Shown in pieces: positions 49,749-58,401 of a stretch of 64,000 nt of DNA. A program made the translations under genes and the position numbers. Source of the DNA: Flavobacteriales bacterium (lineage in GTDB: Bacteria > Bacteroidota > Bacteroidia > Flavobacteriales_D > Crocinitomicaceae); assembly GCA_947462255.1 (NCBI GenBank), contig CANHOA010000002.1, positions 105,536 through 169,535 on the forward strand, given 5' to 3'. Below the pieces are notes generated by a model that saw only the letters and a program-made list of their open reading frames with translations, was not told the origin of the DNA and searched no databases. How positions within the stretch are numbered: position 1 is the stretch's first letter; the number at the start of each line of letters is the position of its first letter.

Positions 49749-50351
49749 TTACGAAATCCCACCGATCACATCCAAGATGGAAGGGTAGCATTTTTTAAGT
49801 TTTGCCGGTATAGCCGATGGCTTTACCCAACATACACTTGTGATCCCCTCTTCTTTCTGCGCAATAGGTTTTTCTAATCCATCATAAGTCATTAAAAACC
49901 AAGCTGTTTTCTTTAAATAAGAAACCCCATCAACTTCGTAAGCATGGTAAGTGTTCGTTATTTTTTCTACAATTTTAGGCTTTTTTAATAAACCACATTC
50001 CTCCCTAACTTCACGAACAGCTGCTAATTTATTTGATTCTTTTTTTTCGAGCTTCCCTTTCGGTAAATCCCATTTACCTAAACGATGAATAAAAAGTAAT
50101 TCCTTATCCCGAGAAACAAGACCGCCGGCTGCTTTGATGTTATTAAACATTCGAAAAAATCGCTTTAAGCTACGCTTTGGATTTTTTGAAATAAGCTGAA
50201 TTTGTTGATCCTTAAGTTCAGAAAAACTATCTAAAAGCTGAGTGAAGCTTTCAGGAAAATAATTCCCCAACAAAACTTGCACGCCTTCAATTTCTTCTGT
50301 AACGAAGAAAAGTTGAACGTTATCAATAAAAACTTTATACTTTTGTATCAT
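49749..50351 (-). CDS. NUDIX hydrolase
   Basis: A 200-residue NUDIX protein with the complete Nudix box from GKLEKKESN through REVREECGL (about residues 100-120), which cleaves a nucleoside diphosphate linked to another moiety. An N-terminal region of about 75 residues (KYKVFIDNVQLFF...) precedes it. The start ATG was chosen at 50351, over a more distant ATG four codons upstream; it shares bases with the pyrE start in a divergent CATG. In Flavobacteriia such a gene is often found divergent to pyrE, from memory. Its substrate is unknown. Confidence 0.85.
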   Translation of the reverse strand: MIQKYKVFIDNVQLFFVTEEIEGVQVLLGNYFPESFTQLLDSFSELKDQQIQLISKNPKRSLKRFFRMFNNIKAAGGLVSRDKELLFIHRLGKWDLPKGKLEKKESNKLAAVREVREECGLLKKPKIVEKITNTYHAYEVDGVSYLKKTAWFLMTYDGLEKPIAQKEEGITSVCWVKPSAIPAKLKKCYPSILDVIGGIS

Positions 50352-50368
50352 GATTAACAACAAAGATA
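50338..50368. promoter_or_regulatory. Overlapping divergent promoters of pyrE and the NUDIX gene
   Basis: On the plus strand TACTTTTG (50338-50345) lies four bases before the pyrE ATG, with a TTG 22 bases upstream (50313-50315). On the minus strand TATCTTTG (50368-50361) lies nine bases before the NUDIX ATG. The two start codons share CATG (50349-50352), so each -7 box falls inside the other gene's first codons. Confidence 0.6.
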
Positions 50369-51000
50369 CTGCATTTAGAATTGCGGAAGAATTATTAAAG
50401 ATTAAGGCTGTAAAGTTGCGACCACAAAATCCGTTTACATGGGCATCTGGTTGGAAGTCACCTATCTACTGTGACAATAGAATTACGCTTTCTTTTCCTG
50501 CTGTTAGAACATATATTCGTCAAGAATTCTGCAGTGCCATACTAGCAAACTTTGGTAAACCAGATGTTATTGCTGGCGTTGCTACAGGTGGTGTTCCACA
50601 AGGAGTATTGGTTGCCCAAGAATTAGGCATTCCTTTCATCTACATTCGAAGTGCATCAAAGGAGCATGGAATGGGAAATTTAATTGAGGGCTTGTATGAA
50701 GAGGGGCAGAAGGTGGTGGTATTAGAAGATTTAATTTCGACAGGAGGAAGTAGCTTAAAAGCGGTTGAATCCTTGCGAGAGGCAGGTTTAATAGTGAAAG
50801 GATTAGCCTGTATATTCACCTATGGATTTAGTTTAGCAGAACGAAATTTCGAAAAAGCAGAATGCCCTTACATCACCTTAACGGATTACTCAGTACTCAT
50901 TGATCAAGCATTGAGTGCAAATTACATTAACGAGGAAGATTTAGTTGAGCTCCGAAAATGGAAAGAAAATCCAGCTAAATGGAATAGCCCCGTAAAATGA
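50350..51000 (+). CDS. pyrE: Orotate phosphoribosyltransferase
   Basis: A 216-residue OPRTase making OMP from orotate and PRPP. The N-terminal KDTAFRIAEELLKIKAVKL and the conserved FTWASGWKSPIYCDNR are typical, and the PRPP loop reads VVVLEDLISTGGSSLKA. With pyrR and pyrB it is the third pyrimidine gene in the window, in a separate locus. It overlaps the next gene by four bases (ATGA). Confidence 0.96.
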   Translation: MINNKDTAFRIAEELLKIKAVKLRPQNPFTWASGWKSPIYCDNRITLSFPAVRTYIRQEFCSAILANFGKPDVIAGVATGGVPQGVLVAQELGIPFIYIRSASKEHGMGNLIEGLYEEGQKVVVLEDLISTGGSSLKAVESLREAGLIVKGLACIFTYGFSLAERNFEKAECPYITLTDYSVLIDQALSANYINEEDLVELRKWKENPAKWNSPVK

Positions 51001-51404
51001 TAATCAAAAGTGACAAAATACAGGTAGCAGCAAAGAAGAATGAAATAAGAGATTTTTTACTTAATTGTACGAATTATCATTTATTGCTTCCAGAAGATAA
51101 AATATCCAATTTTACAGCTACTGAAAATCAATGTAGTTTTAAGGTACAGGGAGGCATTTCGATTCAACTTATTCAAGATGGAATAGATCAAGATGGTAAT
51201 GTTTTACTAAAGTCTGGGGAAAATAGCCCCTTTCCATTTAGTTTAAGCGCAAAGCTAACTGAGGAGGGCGAAAATACTAGTGGGGAGATTGAATTTGATG
51301 GAGAACTTAATTCATTTTTGGCGATGGTTGCGACTAAGCCTTTGCAGCATCTTTTCAATTTTATGGCTGATCGTTTAGAACAACAATTTACATCAAAAAA
51401 CTAA
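50997..51404 (+). CDS. SRPBCC-family-like protein
   Basis: A 135-residue protein with the look of a START/SRPBCC fold: a strand-helix start (IQVAAKKNEIRDFLLNCTNY), beta strands, and a long C-terminal helix (ATKPLQHLFNFMADRLEQQF). Similar small proteins follow pyrE in many Flavobacteriia. Its ligand is unknown. It is translationally coupled to pyrE by an ATGA overlap and its 3' end overlaps birA by 17 bases on the opposite strand. Confidence 0.7.
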   Translation: MIIKSDKIQVAAKKNEIRDFLLNCTNYHLLLPEDKISNFTATENQCSFKVQGGISIQLIQDGIDQDGNVLLKSGENSPFPFSLSAKLTEEGENTSGEIEFDGELNSFLAMVATKPLQHLFNFMADRLEQQFTSKN

Positions 51405-52116
51405 TTTCCTTATTTTTAAAGGACCTAATTTCGCCAAGTACATTGATTTCTAGATCCCCGAAATCATTTACACCAACAATGATTCCTTCAAATTCTTGGT
51501 CTTGAGATTGAAAGCGATGAATCGTATTTATGCCATATAACAGATTCAGGTAAACTAATTTAAGGTCTTGGTGATCGCCTCCAACAAATGAAACCCAATG
51601 ATTAAATTCTTTGGTTAATTGCAATGATACCTCATCAATACTAAATTCAGCACCTCTAATTAGGGCCATACTGGTTGCTCCAAGATTTATAAATGATTGC
51701 TGATTAATATTTAGTCCAATCCCAAAGATCATTGATTTTACTTTTCCTGCTCGCACATTATTTTCGATTAAGATGCCTGAAATTTTTTTTCCATCGGCCA
51801 AGATATCATTAGGCCATTTGATTTCTGCATCAATTTCAAAATAATTTAGGCACTTAATTAAAGAAATAGAAAGGCACATGTTGAATTCTTGTAAAAAATT
51901 AACTGACAAATTGTCGGGAAAATAAACATAGCTGCAAAGTAAGTTTTTTCCTGGTTCTGACTCCCAAAGCGAACCCCTTTGTCCTTTTCCTGCCGTTTGA
52001 GTATCTGCCAAAATCAGCGCTCCATTACGACAAAGCTGTTCTTCAATCAAGTTGGCAGCAAAATTGTTAGTTGAATCTACCTTATCTAAACGAAATATTT
52101 GATTTCCTAAGAACAT
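51388..52116 (-). CDS. birA: Biotin--[acetyl-CoA-carboxylase] ligase
   Basis: A 242-residue biotin protein ligase that biotinylates acetyl-CoA carboxylase. The substrate loop is AGKGQRGSLWES, followed by the IKWPNDILADGKKISGILIE block and a short C-terminal domain. There is no N-terminal winged helix, so it is not a transcription repressor. A TACCTTTG -7 box lies about 25 bases before its ATG on the minus strand. It is divergent from rsfS. Confidence 0.92.
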   Translation of the reverse strand: MFLGNQIFRLDKVDSTNNFAANLIEEQLCRNGALILADTQTAGKGQRGSLWESEPGKNLLCSYVYFPDNLSVNFLQEFNMCLSISLIKCLNYFEIDAEIKWPNDILADGKKISGILIENNVRAGKVKSMIFGIGLNINQQSFINLGATSMALIRGAEFSIDEVSLQLTKEFNHWVSFVGGDHQDLKLVYLNLLYGINTIHRFQSQDQEFEGIIVGVNDFGDLEINVLGEIRSFKNKEISFLM

Positions 52117-52192
52117 TTTGGTGTTTCTATTTTTTATACATCAAAGGTAAAATTAAAATATAAGGCTTAGATTTGTAAACTATAAAAAATTA

Positions 52193-52570
52193 ATGCGAAA
52201 AAGAAAAGACACAGAAGCCTCCGAATTACTTTATAAAGCCATTGTTGAGGGAATGCAAGAAAATAAAGCACAAGATATTGTTGTCTTAGATTTGCGGAAA
52301 TTATCAAGTGCAGTTTGCGATTACTTTGTAATTTGTTCAGGTGAATCGAGCACACAAGTAGATGGTATAGCAAATTCTGTAGCAAGATTTACCCGACAAG
52401 AACTCAAAGAAAAGCCCTGGCATATCGAAGGAAAAACGAATAGTGAATGGATCCTATTAGACTACATCGATGTAGTGTGCCATATTTTTTATAAAGACGC
52501 CCGAAAATTCTATGAACTAGAAGAATTATGGTCAGATGCGGAACGCACAAACATACCAAACATTAATTAA
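52193..52570 (+). CDS. rsfS: Ribosomal silencing factor RsfS
   Basis: A 125-residue RsfS/Iojap-family protein that binds ribosomal protein uL14 and blocks subunit joining when nutrients are scarce. The blocks DYFVICSGESSTQV and WILLDYIDVVCHIF are typical. A TAGATTTG -7 box lies at 52168-52175. It heads a tight gene run (ftsH, small gene, cdsA, psd) with a five-base gap to ftsH. Confidence 0.93.
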   Translation: MRKRKDTEASELLYKAIVEGMQENKAQDIVVLDLRKLSSAVCDYFVICSGESSTQVDGIANSVARFTRQELKEKPWHIEGKTNSEWILLDYIDVVCHIFYKDARKFYELEELWSDAERTNIPNIN

Positions 52571-52575
52571 TAAAC

Positions 52576-54567
52576 ATGGCAAAAGAAACTAAAAAAGGAG
52601 GTTTTTCGGTATATTGGATTTATGCAATTTTAGGAGTGGCCTTAATTGCATTTCAACTATATGTTAGTGGCGATTCACATGTGTCCCTATTAAGCAAGGA
52701 CACTTTATTTGATCTGGTAGAGGCAAAGGGTACTAAGAAAATAGAAATTGTAAACCAAACAAGTGTTGATTTTCGACTCTCAAAAGTAGGCGTCGATTTT
52801 GTAAAAAAATCACGTGGAGGAGATTATGAAACAATTAAAAAGGCATTAAAGAAAGAATCATCTGTTAAAGGAAAAGAAATAATTTTTCAAATAGAAAACA
52901 TCGGAGATTTAGGTAATTTCCAAGATGATTTGGAAGAACGCGAGGGGAAATATATTATGATTACACGCATTAATTATTTTTCCCAAATACTTAGCTATAT
53001 ATTACCCTTTGGGATTATTATCCTCATTTGGATTTTTGTCATGAGACGGATGTCTGGAGGCGGCGGAGGCGGTGGAGGCGGAAGCCAAATTTTCAACATT
53101 GGTAAATCTCGCGCTCAAGTTTATGATAAAGGAAAATCTACTAATACTACTTTTAAAGATGTTGCAGGATTAGCTGAAGCAAAAATAGAAATTGTTGAAA
53201 TTGTTGAATTCTTAAAAAACCCAAAAAAATACACGGATATTGGTGCGAAAATTCCAAAGGGAGCACTTTTAGTTGGCCCTCCAGGAACAGGTAAAACGCT
53301 TTTAGCGAAGGCTGTAGCAGGAGAAGCAAAAGTTCCTTTCTTTTCGTTATCAGGCTCCGACTTTGTAGAAATGTTCGTCGGCGTTGGTGCGTCTCGTGTT
53401 CGCGATTTATTTAAGCAAGCAAAAGAAAAAGCGCCATCCATCATCTTCATTGATGAGATTGATGCGATTGGTCGTGCTAGGGGGAAAAATAATGGATTCA
53501 ATTCAAATGATGAGCGCGAAAATACGCTCAATCAATTACTGACAGAAATGGATGGATTTGGTACTAATTCGGGTGTAATCATATTAGCTGCAACGAATCG
53601 TGCAGATGTTTTAGATAGTGCCTTAATGCGTGCTGGACGTTTTGATCGACAGATATATGTAGACATGCCCGATTTAAATGAACGAAAAGAAATATTCGAA
53701 GTACACTTAAAGCCATTAAAATTAGAACCCAATTTAGATGTTGATTTTCTTTCCAAGCAAACGCCAGGGTTTTCAGGAGCAGATATTGCTAACCTGTGTA
53801 ATGAAGCGGCATTAATTGCTGCAAGAAATGGTAAAAAGAAAGTTGAAAAACAAGACTTCTTAGACGCTGTAGATCGGATTATTGGAGGCCTTGAAAAGAA
53901 AAATAAAATAATAACTGTGGAAGAAAAGAAAGCAATTGCATTTCACGAAGCTGGACATGCTACGATTTCATGGTTATTAGAATTTGCTCACCCATTAGTA
54001 AAGGTAACTATTGTTCCCCGTGGGCAATCACTAGGAGCAGCGTGGTACTTACCTGATGAGCGCAGTATTACAACGACAGAGCAACTACTTGACCAAATGT
54101 GTTCGGCATTGGGCGGTAGAGCTGCTGAGGAAATTACGTTTGGAAAAATTAGTACAGGAGCCTTAAGTGATTTAGAAAAAGTTACGAAACAAGCCTACGC
54201 AATGGTTTCCATTTATGGCCTGAATAAGAGGTTAGGAAATGTATCCTTCTATGACTCTCAAGGCAGAGATGCCTTTACCAAACCGTATTCTGAAGATACA
54301 TCAAGAATCATTGATGAAGAAGTGAGCAAGTTAATCGAGCAGCAATATCAACGTGCCTTGGATACTTTAAAAGCGAATGAGGATAAATTAATTTTATTAG
54401 CGGAAAAACTATTAAAAACAGAGGTGATCTTCAAAGAAGATTTAGAATTAATATTTGGCAAACGAGTTTGGGATAAAGAATTGGAAGCAGAGATTGTTCC
54501 AAAGCCTAAAAAACGTGCTAAAAAAGTTGTTCCACCTAGCGACGAAACAGAATCTACGAATGCCTGA
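52576..54567 (+). CDS. ftsH: ATP-dependent zinc metalloprotease FtsH
   Basis: A 663-residue membrane AAA protease that degrades damaged membrane and some cytosolic proteins. Two membrane segments (about 15-32 and 135-157) bracket a periplasmic domain; after the second is an uninterrupted glycine linker (residues 160-168). The AAA module has Walker A GPPGTGKT (from G234) and Walker B FIDEID. The zinc motif is H457-E458-A-G-H461. The C-terminus is lysine-rich. The stop overlaps the next small gene by eight bases. Confidence 0.97.
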   Translation: MAKETKKGGFSVYWIYAILGVALIAFQLYVSGDSHVSLLSKDTLFDLVEAKGTKKIEIVNQTSVDFRLSKVGVDFVKKSRGGDYETIKKALKKESSVKGKEIIFQIENIGDLGNFQDDLEEREGKYIMITRINYFSQILSYILPFGIIILIWIFVMRRMSGGGGGGGGGSQIFNIGKSRAQVYDKGKSTNTTFKDVAGLAEAKIEIVEIVEFLKNPKKYTDIGAKIPKGALLVGPPGTGKTLLAKAVAGEAKVPFFSLSGSDFVEMFVGVGASRVRDLFKQAKEKAPSIIFIDEIDAIGRARGKNNGFNSNDERENTLNQLLTEMDGFGTNSGVIILAATNRADVLDSALMRAGRFDRQIYVDMPDLNERKEIFEVHLKPLKLEPNLDVDFLSKQTPGFSGADIANLCNEAALIAARNGKKKVEKQDFLDAVDRIIGGLEKKNKIITVEEKKAIAFHEAGHATISWLLEFAHPLVKVTIVPRGQSLGAAWYLPDERSITTTEQLLDQMCSALGGRAAEEITFGKISTGALSDLEKVTKQAYAMVSIYGLNKRLGNVSFYDSQGRDAFTKPYSEDTSRIIDEEVSKLIEQQYQRALDTLKANEDKLILLAEKLLKTEVIFKEDLELIFGKRVWDKELEAEIVPKPKKRAKKVVPPSDETESTNA

Positions 54568-54763
54568 TTTAGTATGCATACTAAACACCAGTGATCAATT
54601 TTTTTTTGAAATATGTAGAAGTATCCTTATGAACAATGACATAGAATTTAAAGAAAAAAATACTGTTGATAGCATGTATCAAAATTTTGGAAGCTATTCG
54701 TTATACGTTCTTCCTTTAAATGCTGAAATTGCAAAACAATTAATAGAACCAAAGCATGAATAA
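54560..54763 (+). CDS. Small DUF2007-like protein
   Basis: A 67-residue soluble protein. The pattern CILNTSDQFFFEICRSILMNN-DIEF...SYSLYVLPLNAEIAKQLI resembles DUF2007, the putative signal-transducing family with a short alpha/beta fold, though this is from pattern only. It starts eight bases before the ftsH stop and ends eight bases into cdsA, so it is locked into the operon by overlaps on both sides. A longer version starting inside ftsH was rejected because those residues are out of frame with ftsH and lack family character. Confidence 0.65.
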   Translation: MPDLVCILNTSDQFFFEICRSILMNNDIEFKEKNTVDSMYQNFGSYSLYVLPLNAEIAKQLIEPKHE

Positions 54764-55574
54764 TTTAGTGATTCGTTCAATTACGGGTCTACTATTTGGA
54801 ACCGTTGTTATTGGATCCATTCTTTGGGGGCCTTACATACAAACTGCCACATTTTCAGTTTTTATGTTACTCGGGTTACTTGAATTTTACCGTTTATTTA
54901 AAAACCATTCTTTCCTAAAAATCAGTAACGAAATAGGCGTTTTAATTGGGGTATTTATTTTTACTTTATTGGTTGGTATTAGCATGAAAATACTGCCTAT
55001 TTTATGCATTTCTTTTATATTCCCATTGTTTTTCACGCTGGTTTTATTCGAATTATGGAAAAAAGAAGCCAACCCAATTTTAAATATAGCATTATTGGTG
55101 TTTGGAATTATTTATGTTGTCATTCCATTTTATTTAGCCGTTGATTTAAACTTAAGAAATACATCATACATGCCTAGAGTTGTTGGAATGTTTCTACTCA
55201 TTTGGACAAATGATACTTTTGCATATCTCACTGGTCGATTAATTGGCAAGACTAAATTATTCGAACGAATTTCACCTAATAAAACATGGGAAGGAACAAT
55301 TGGCGGTGCCCTATTTACAGTGCTTTTTGCTTATATTATTGGACAATACATCAATGAAGGAGAAACATTTTTCTGGATGATTTCAGCACTTATTATAATA
55401 CCAGGTGCGATATTTGGCGATTTATTAGAATCATTATTTAAAAGGAGTTTAAACATAAAAGACACTGGTAATATACTTCCAGGACATGGAGGCATACTAG
55501 ATCGCTTTGACGCCGCATTATTCACCATTCCATTTTTCTATTGCTGGAATATGGTTGATTATTACTGGCTTTAA
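54756..55574 (+). CDS. cdsA: Phosphatidate cytidylyltransferase
   Basis: A 272-residue membrane enzyme making CDP-diacylglycerol from phosphatidic acid and CTP. Seven or eight hydrophobic helices are visible, and the family signature is SLFKRSLNIKDTGNILPGHG followed by GILDRFDA near the C-terminus. It overlaps the small upstream gene by eight bases and is followed by psd after 45 bases. Together with plsC it covers early phospholipid synthesis. Confidence 0.95.
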   Translation: MNNLVIRSITGLLFGTVVIGSILWGPYIQTATFSVFMLLGLLEFYRLFKNHSFLKISNEIGVLIGVFIFTLLVGISMKILPILCISFIFPLFFTLVLFELWKKEANPILNIALLVFGIIYVVIPFYLAVDLNLRNTSYMPRVVGMFLLIWTNDTFAYLTGRLIGKTKLFERISPNKTWEGTIGGALFTVLFAYIIGQYINEGETFFWMISALIIIPGAIFGDLLESLFKRSLNIKDTGNILPGHGGILDRFDAALFTIPFFYCWNMVDYYWL

Positions 55575-55619
55575 TAATATAAAATTGTGCAAGTCCATCT
55601 TATTTATTAATTTCCCCCT

Positions 55620-56285
55620 ATGAAATTACACAGAGAAGGATTTTCTATCTTACTAATATCCCTTTTTATATCGATTGCAATAGGTGTTATTAACTACCTA
55701 TTATTTAGAAATGAATGCCTATGGCTATTCATTTCTATAGAAGCGATTAATGTAGTTATACTCATTTTAATTGTTCAATTTTTTAGAATTCCTAAGCGAC
55801 ATAAAGAATATGAGTCGGACCAAATAGTATGTCCTGCTGATGGAGAAGTAGTTGTTATTGAAGAAACAATAGAAACAGAATACTTTAACGACAAACGCAT
55901 ACAAATTTCCATATTCATGTCGCCATTGAATGTCCATGCTAATTATTACCCAATAAACGGAACCGTTTGCTATCAAAAATACCATCCTGGAAAATTTTTA
56001 GTGGCATGGCACCCAAAAAGTAGCACAGAGAATGAACGAACAACAATGGTGATAAAAACAGCTGATGGCACAGAAATATTAGTGCGACAAATCGCTGGAG
56101 CAATGGCTAGACGAATTTGTTACTACAATGAAATTGGGAGCGTGGCAAAACAGGGCGAAGAATTTGGCTTTATAAAATTCGGTTCAAGAATTGATGTCTT
56201 TTTACCTTTAAATACTTCACTTTCAATTGAAATTGGAGAAAAAGTTCAAGGAAAATTATCCATACTTGGAAAACTCAATAATTAA
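55620..56285 (+). CDS. psd: Phosphatidylserine decarboxylase (short, PSD-A type)
   Basis: A 221-residue enzyme that makes phosphatidylethanolamine. Two N-terminal membrane helices (about 8-60) are followed by the catalytic core. The self-cleavage site that creates the pyruvoyl cofactor is G188-S189 in IKFGSRIDVF. The conserved IFMSPLNVHANYYPI block is present. This short form is the usual one in Bacteroidota. A small exported-protein gene follows after 28 bases. Confidence 0.93.
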   Translation: MKLHREGFSILLISLFISIAIGVINYLLFRNECLWLFISIEAINVVILILIVQFFRIPKRHKEYESDQIVCPADGEVVVIEETIETEYFNDKRIQISIFMSPLNVHANYYPINGTVCYQKYHPGKFLVAWHPKSSTENERTTMVIKTADGTEILVRQIAGAMARRICYYNEIGSVAKQGEEFGFIKFGSRIDVFLPLNTSLSIEIGEKVQGKLSILGKLNN

Positions 56286-56313
56286 TTAATATATTTACAA
56301 AAAATAAACGACC

Positions 56314-56523
56314 ATGAAAAAACTACTTTTAATCTTAACATTAACCACATTTGTGGCTCCAATGGCAATGAATACCTATGCTGCGGCGAACGGTACTAAA
56401 ATTGAATTAAATGATGATGACAAGAAGAAGAAGCGTAAGAAGAAAAAATCTTGTTGTGCAAGTGAAACTAAAGCTTGTGGTACGACCGAGCAAAAGTCTT
56501 GTTGTTCTAAGAAAGCAAATTAA
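56314..56523 (+). CDS. Small exported Cys/Lys-rich protein
   Basis: A 69-residue protein with a cleavable signal peptide (about 1-24, ending TYAAA). The mature part is an acidic patch, then a block of ten Lys/Arg residues, then six cysteines in KSCCASETKACGTTEQKSCC. The paired cysteines suggest metal binding or disulfides. Similar short Lys/Cys-rich exported proteins occur in other Bacteroidota; their role is unknown. A bidirectional terminator follows directly. Confidence 0.75.
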   Translation: MKKLLLILTLTTFVAPMAMNTYAAANGTKIELNDDDKKKKRKKKKSCCASETKACGTTEQKSCCSKKAN

Positions 56524-56539
56524 TTAGAAAACTTTAATA

Positions 56540-56573
56540 AAAAAAAAACCACCTTATAGGTGGTTTTTTTTTG
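56540..56573. terminator. Bidirectional terminator before the acyl-CoA ligase gene end
   Basis: The stem CCACCT/AGGTGG (loop TAT) is flanked by about nine A on the left and nine T on the right. It serves the small Cys-rich gene on the plus strand and the acyl-CoA ligase on the minus strand. Confidence 0.88.
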
Positions 56574-58340
56574 TCAATTAGAATACATTTTAGCATATTC
56601 TGACTTATAATTCTCCATAATTTTCTTCCTTTTAAGTTTCAGTGTAGGCGTAATTTCACCAGCGGCGATCGCAAATTCTTTTTCCAGCAACACAAATTTC
56701 TTAATCTGTTCCCAGTTTCCATACTGTTTATTAAAATGACTTATTTCCTCATTAATACGATCGTTCACTACCGTTGATTGAGCAATATCAGCATTGGTTG
56801 CAGCGCTAAAATTTTGATCATTCTTTTCTCCCCATTCGCGAATGAAGGTAAAGTTTGGAACAATATAAGCAGCCGGAAATTTTTCGCCTTCGCCTACCAC
56901 CATAATTTGTTCTATAAAGCGCGACTCTTTAAATTTATTTTCCATGGCTTGAGGGACAATATACTTACCTCCTGAAGTTTTAAAGATTTCTTTTTTCCGG
57001 TCCGTAATTTTTAAAAACTTACCTTCTTGAAAGGTGCCGATATCACCCGTATGGAACCAACCTTCCTCATCGAAAACCTCGCTCGTAGCTTCTTTATTTT
57101 CAAAATATCCCATCATTACATTTGGACCTTTTACTAAAATCTCCCCATCTTCGGCAATTTTAACTTCCACATTTTCAATGAGCTGACCAACGCAACCTAT
57201 TCTGACACCTTTTACAAAACAATTAACAGATACAACCGGAGAAGTTTCAGACAAACCATACCCTTCAAGAATTGGAAGTCCAGCAGCAAAGAAAATACGT
57301 GCTAAACGAGGTTGCAGAGCAGCACTTCCAGATGCAATTGCCCTAACATTTCCTCCCAAAGCTTCCTGCCATTTTTTAAAAATCAACTTGCGAGCAATGC
57401 CTAATTTAATTTTGTACAAAGCACTTTTGTCCATGAAATCAAATTCTTCGGCTATACCAACTGCCCAAAAGAATAATTTTCGTTTGATCCCTGTAAGATC
57501 CTCGCCTTTCGCCATTATCTTATCGAATACTTTTTCAATTAAACGGGGCACGGCTGAAAAGACCTCAGGTTTCACTTCACGAATATTTTCCCCAATCGTC
57601 TCCATGGATTCAGCGAAATAAATAGAGCAACCTAAATACATGTATAAATAATGTAGCATTCGCTCATAAACGTGACATACAGGTAAGAAAGAAAGTACTT
57701 TCGACCCTTGTTTGGCCGGAATAGGTGCTATACAAGCTTGAACGTTAGATAATAAATTACTATGAGAAAGCATTACACCTTTTGGATTTCCAGTGGTGCC
57801 CGAGGTATAAATAATGGTCACTAAATCAGCGCCTAAGACCTCTGCCATTCGTGCAGTAACCTCACTTTCTTCCACTTTAGCCGCTTGTTCATGAATCGCT
57901 TTCCAATTTGTTGCCCCTTCAACTTGATCAAAAGTAAAAACCGAACTTAGTGAAGGCGTAGTGGAACGTATTTTTTCAACTTTATCAAACAATTCTTTAT
58001 TAGAAACCACGATTAATTTCACAGAAGCATTATTGATAATAAAAGAATAATCAGATTCGGAACTGGTAGGATAAAGCGGTACAAGAATTGCCCCTATCTG
58101 TTGGACAGCAATGTCAAATACATTCCATTCCACCCTATTATTAGCAGATACGGATACTCTATCACCTTTTTGAATATTGATTGCAATTAGGCCCCTAGAG
58201 ACCAGCATCACCTCATCAAGAAATTGTTGTGTTGAAGTTCCGATCCAATCACCTGCTATTTTCGTAGCAAACATAGTAGCACTCGGATAATTTTTTACTT
58301 GGTGATATGGAACATCAAAAAGTCGCTTGGCGTAAAACAT
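56574..58340 (-). CDS. Long-chain fatty acid--CoA ligase (AMP-binding)
   Basis: A 588-residue acyl-CoA synthetase that activates fatty acids via acyl-AMP. The AMP-binding motif is TIIYTSGTTGNPKGVMLSH near residue 178, and the later blocks LEGYGLSETSP, GWFHTGDIG and KITDRKKEIFKTSGGKYI are intact. Family and length are those of FadD/AMP-dependent long-chain synthetases found in Bacteroidota. The preferred chain length is not visible. A DASS-type transporter gene lies 61 bases upstream on the same strand. Confidence 0.92.
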   Translation of the reverse strand: MFYAKRLFDVPYHQVKNYPSATMFATKIAGDWIGTSTQQFLDEVMLVSRGLIAINIQKGDRVSVSANNRVEWNVFDIAVQQIGAILVPLYPTSSESDYSFIINNASVKLIVVSNKELFDKVEKIRSTTPSLSSVFTFDQVEGATNWKAIHEQAAKVEESEVTARMAEVLGADLVTIIYTSGTTGNPKGVMLSHSNLLSNVQACIAPIPAKQGSKVLSFLPVCHVYERMLHYLYMYLGCSIYFAESMETIGENIREVKPEVFSAVPRLIEKVFDKIMAKGEDLTGIKRKLFFWAVGIAEEFDFMDKSALYKIKLGIARKLIFKKWQEALGGNVRAIASGSAALQPRLARIFFAAGLPILEGYGLSETSPVVSVNCFVKGVRIGCVGQLIENVEVKIAEDGEILVKGPNVMMGYFENKEATSEVFDEEGWFHTGDIGTFQEGKFLKITDRKKEIFKTSGGKYIVPQAMENKFKESRFIEQIMVVGEGEKFPAAYIVPNFTFIREWGEKNDQNFSAATNADIAQSTVVNDRINEEISHFNKQYGNWEQIKKFVLLEKEFAIAAGEITPTLKLKRKKIMENYKSEYAKMYSN

Positions 58341-58401
58341 AGGCTTAATTTATTAAGCGAATATAACCAAAAGATCATTAACTTGAATTCGCGAACTTAG
58401 A

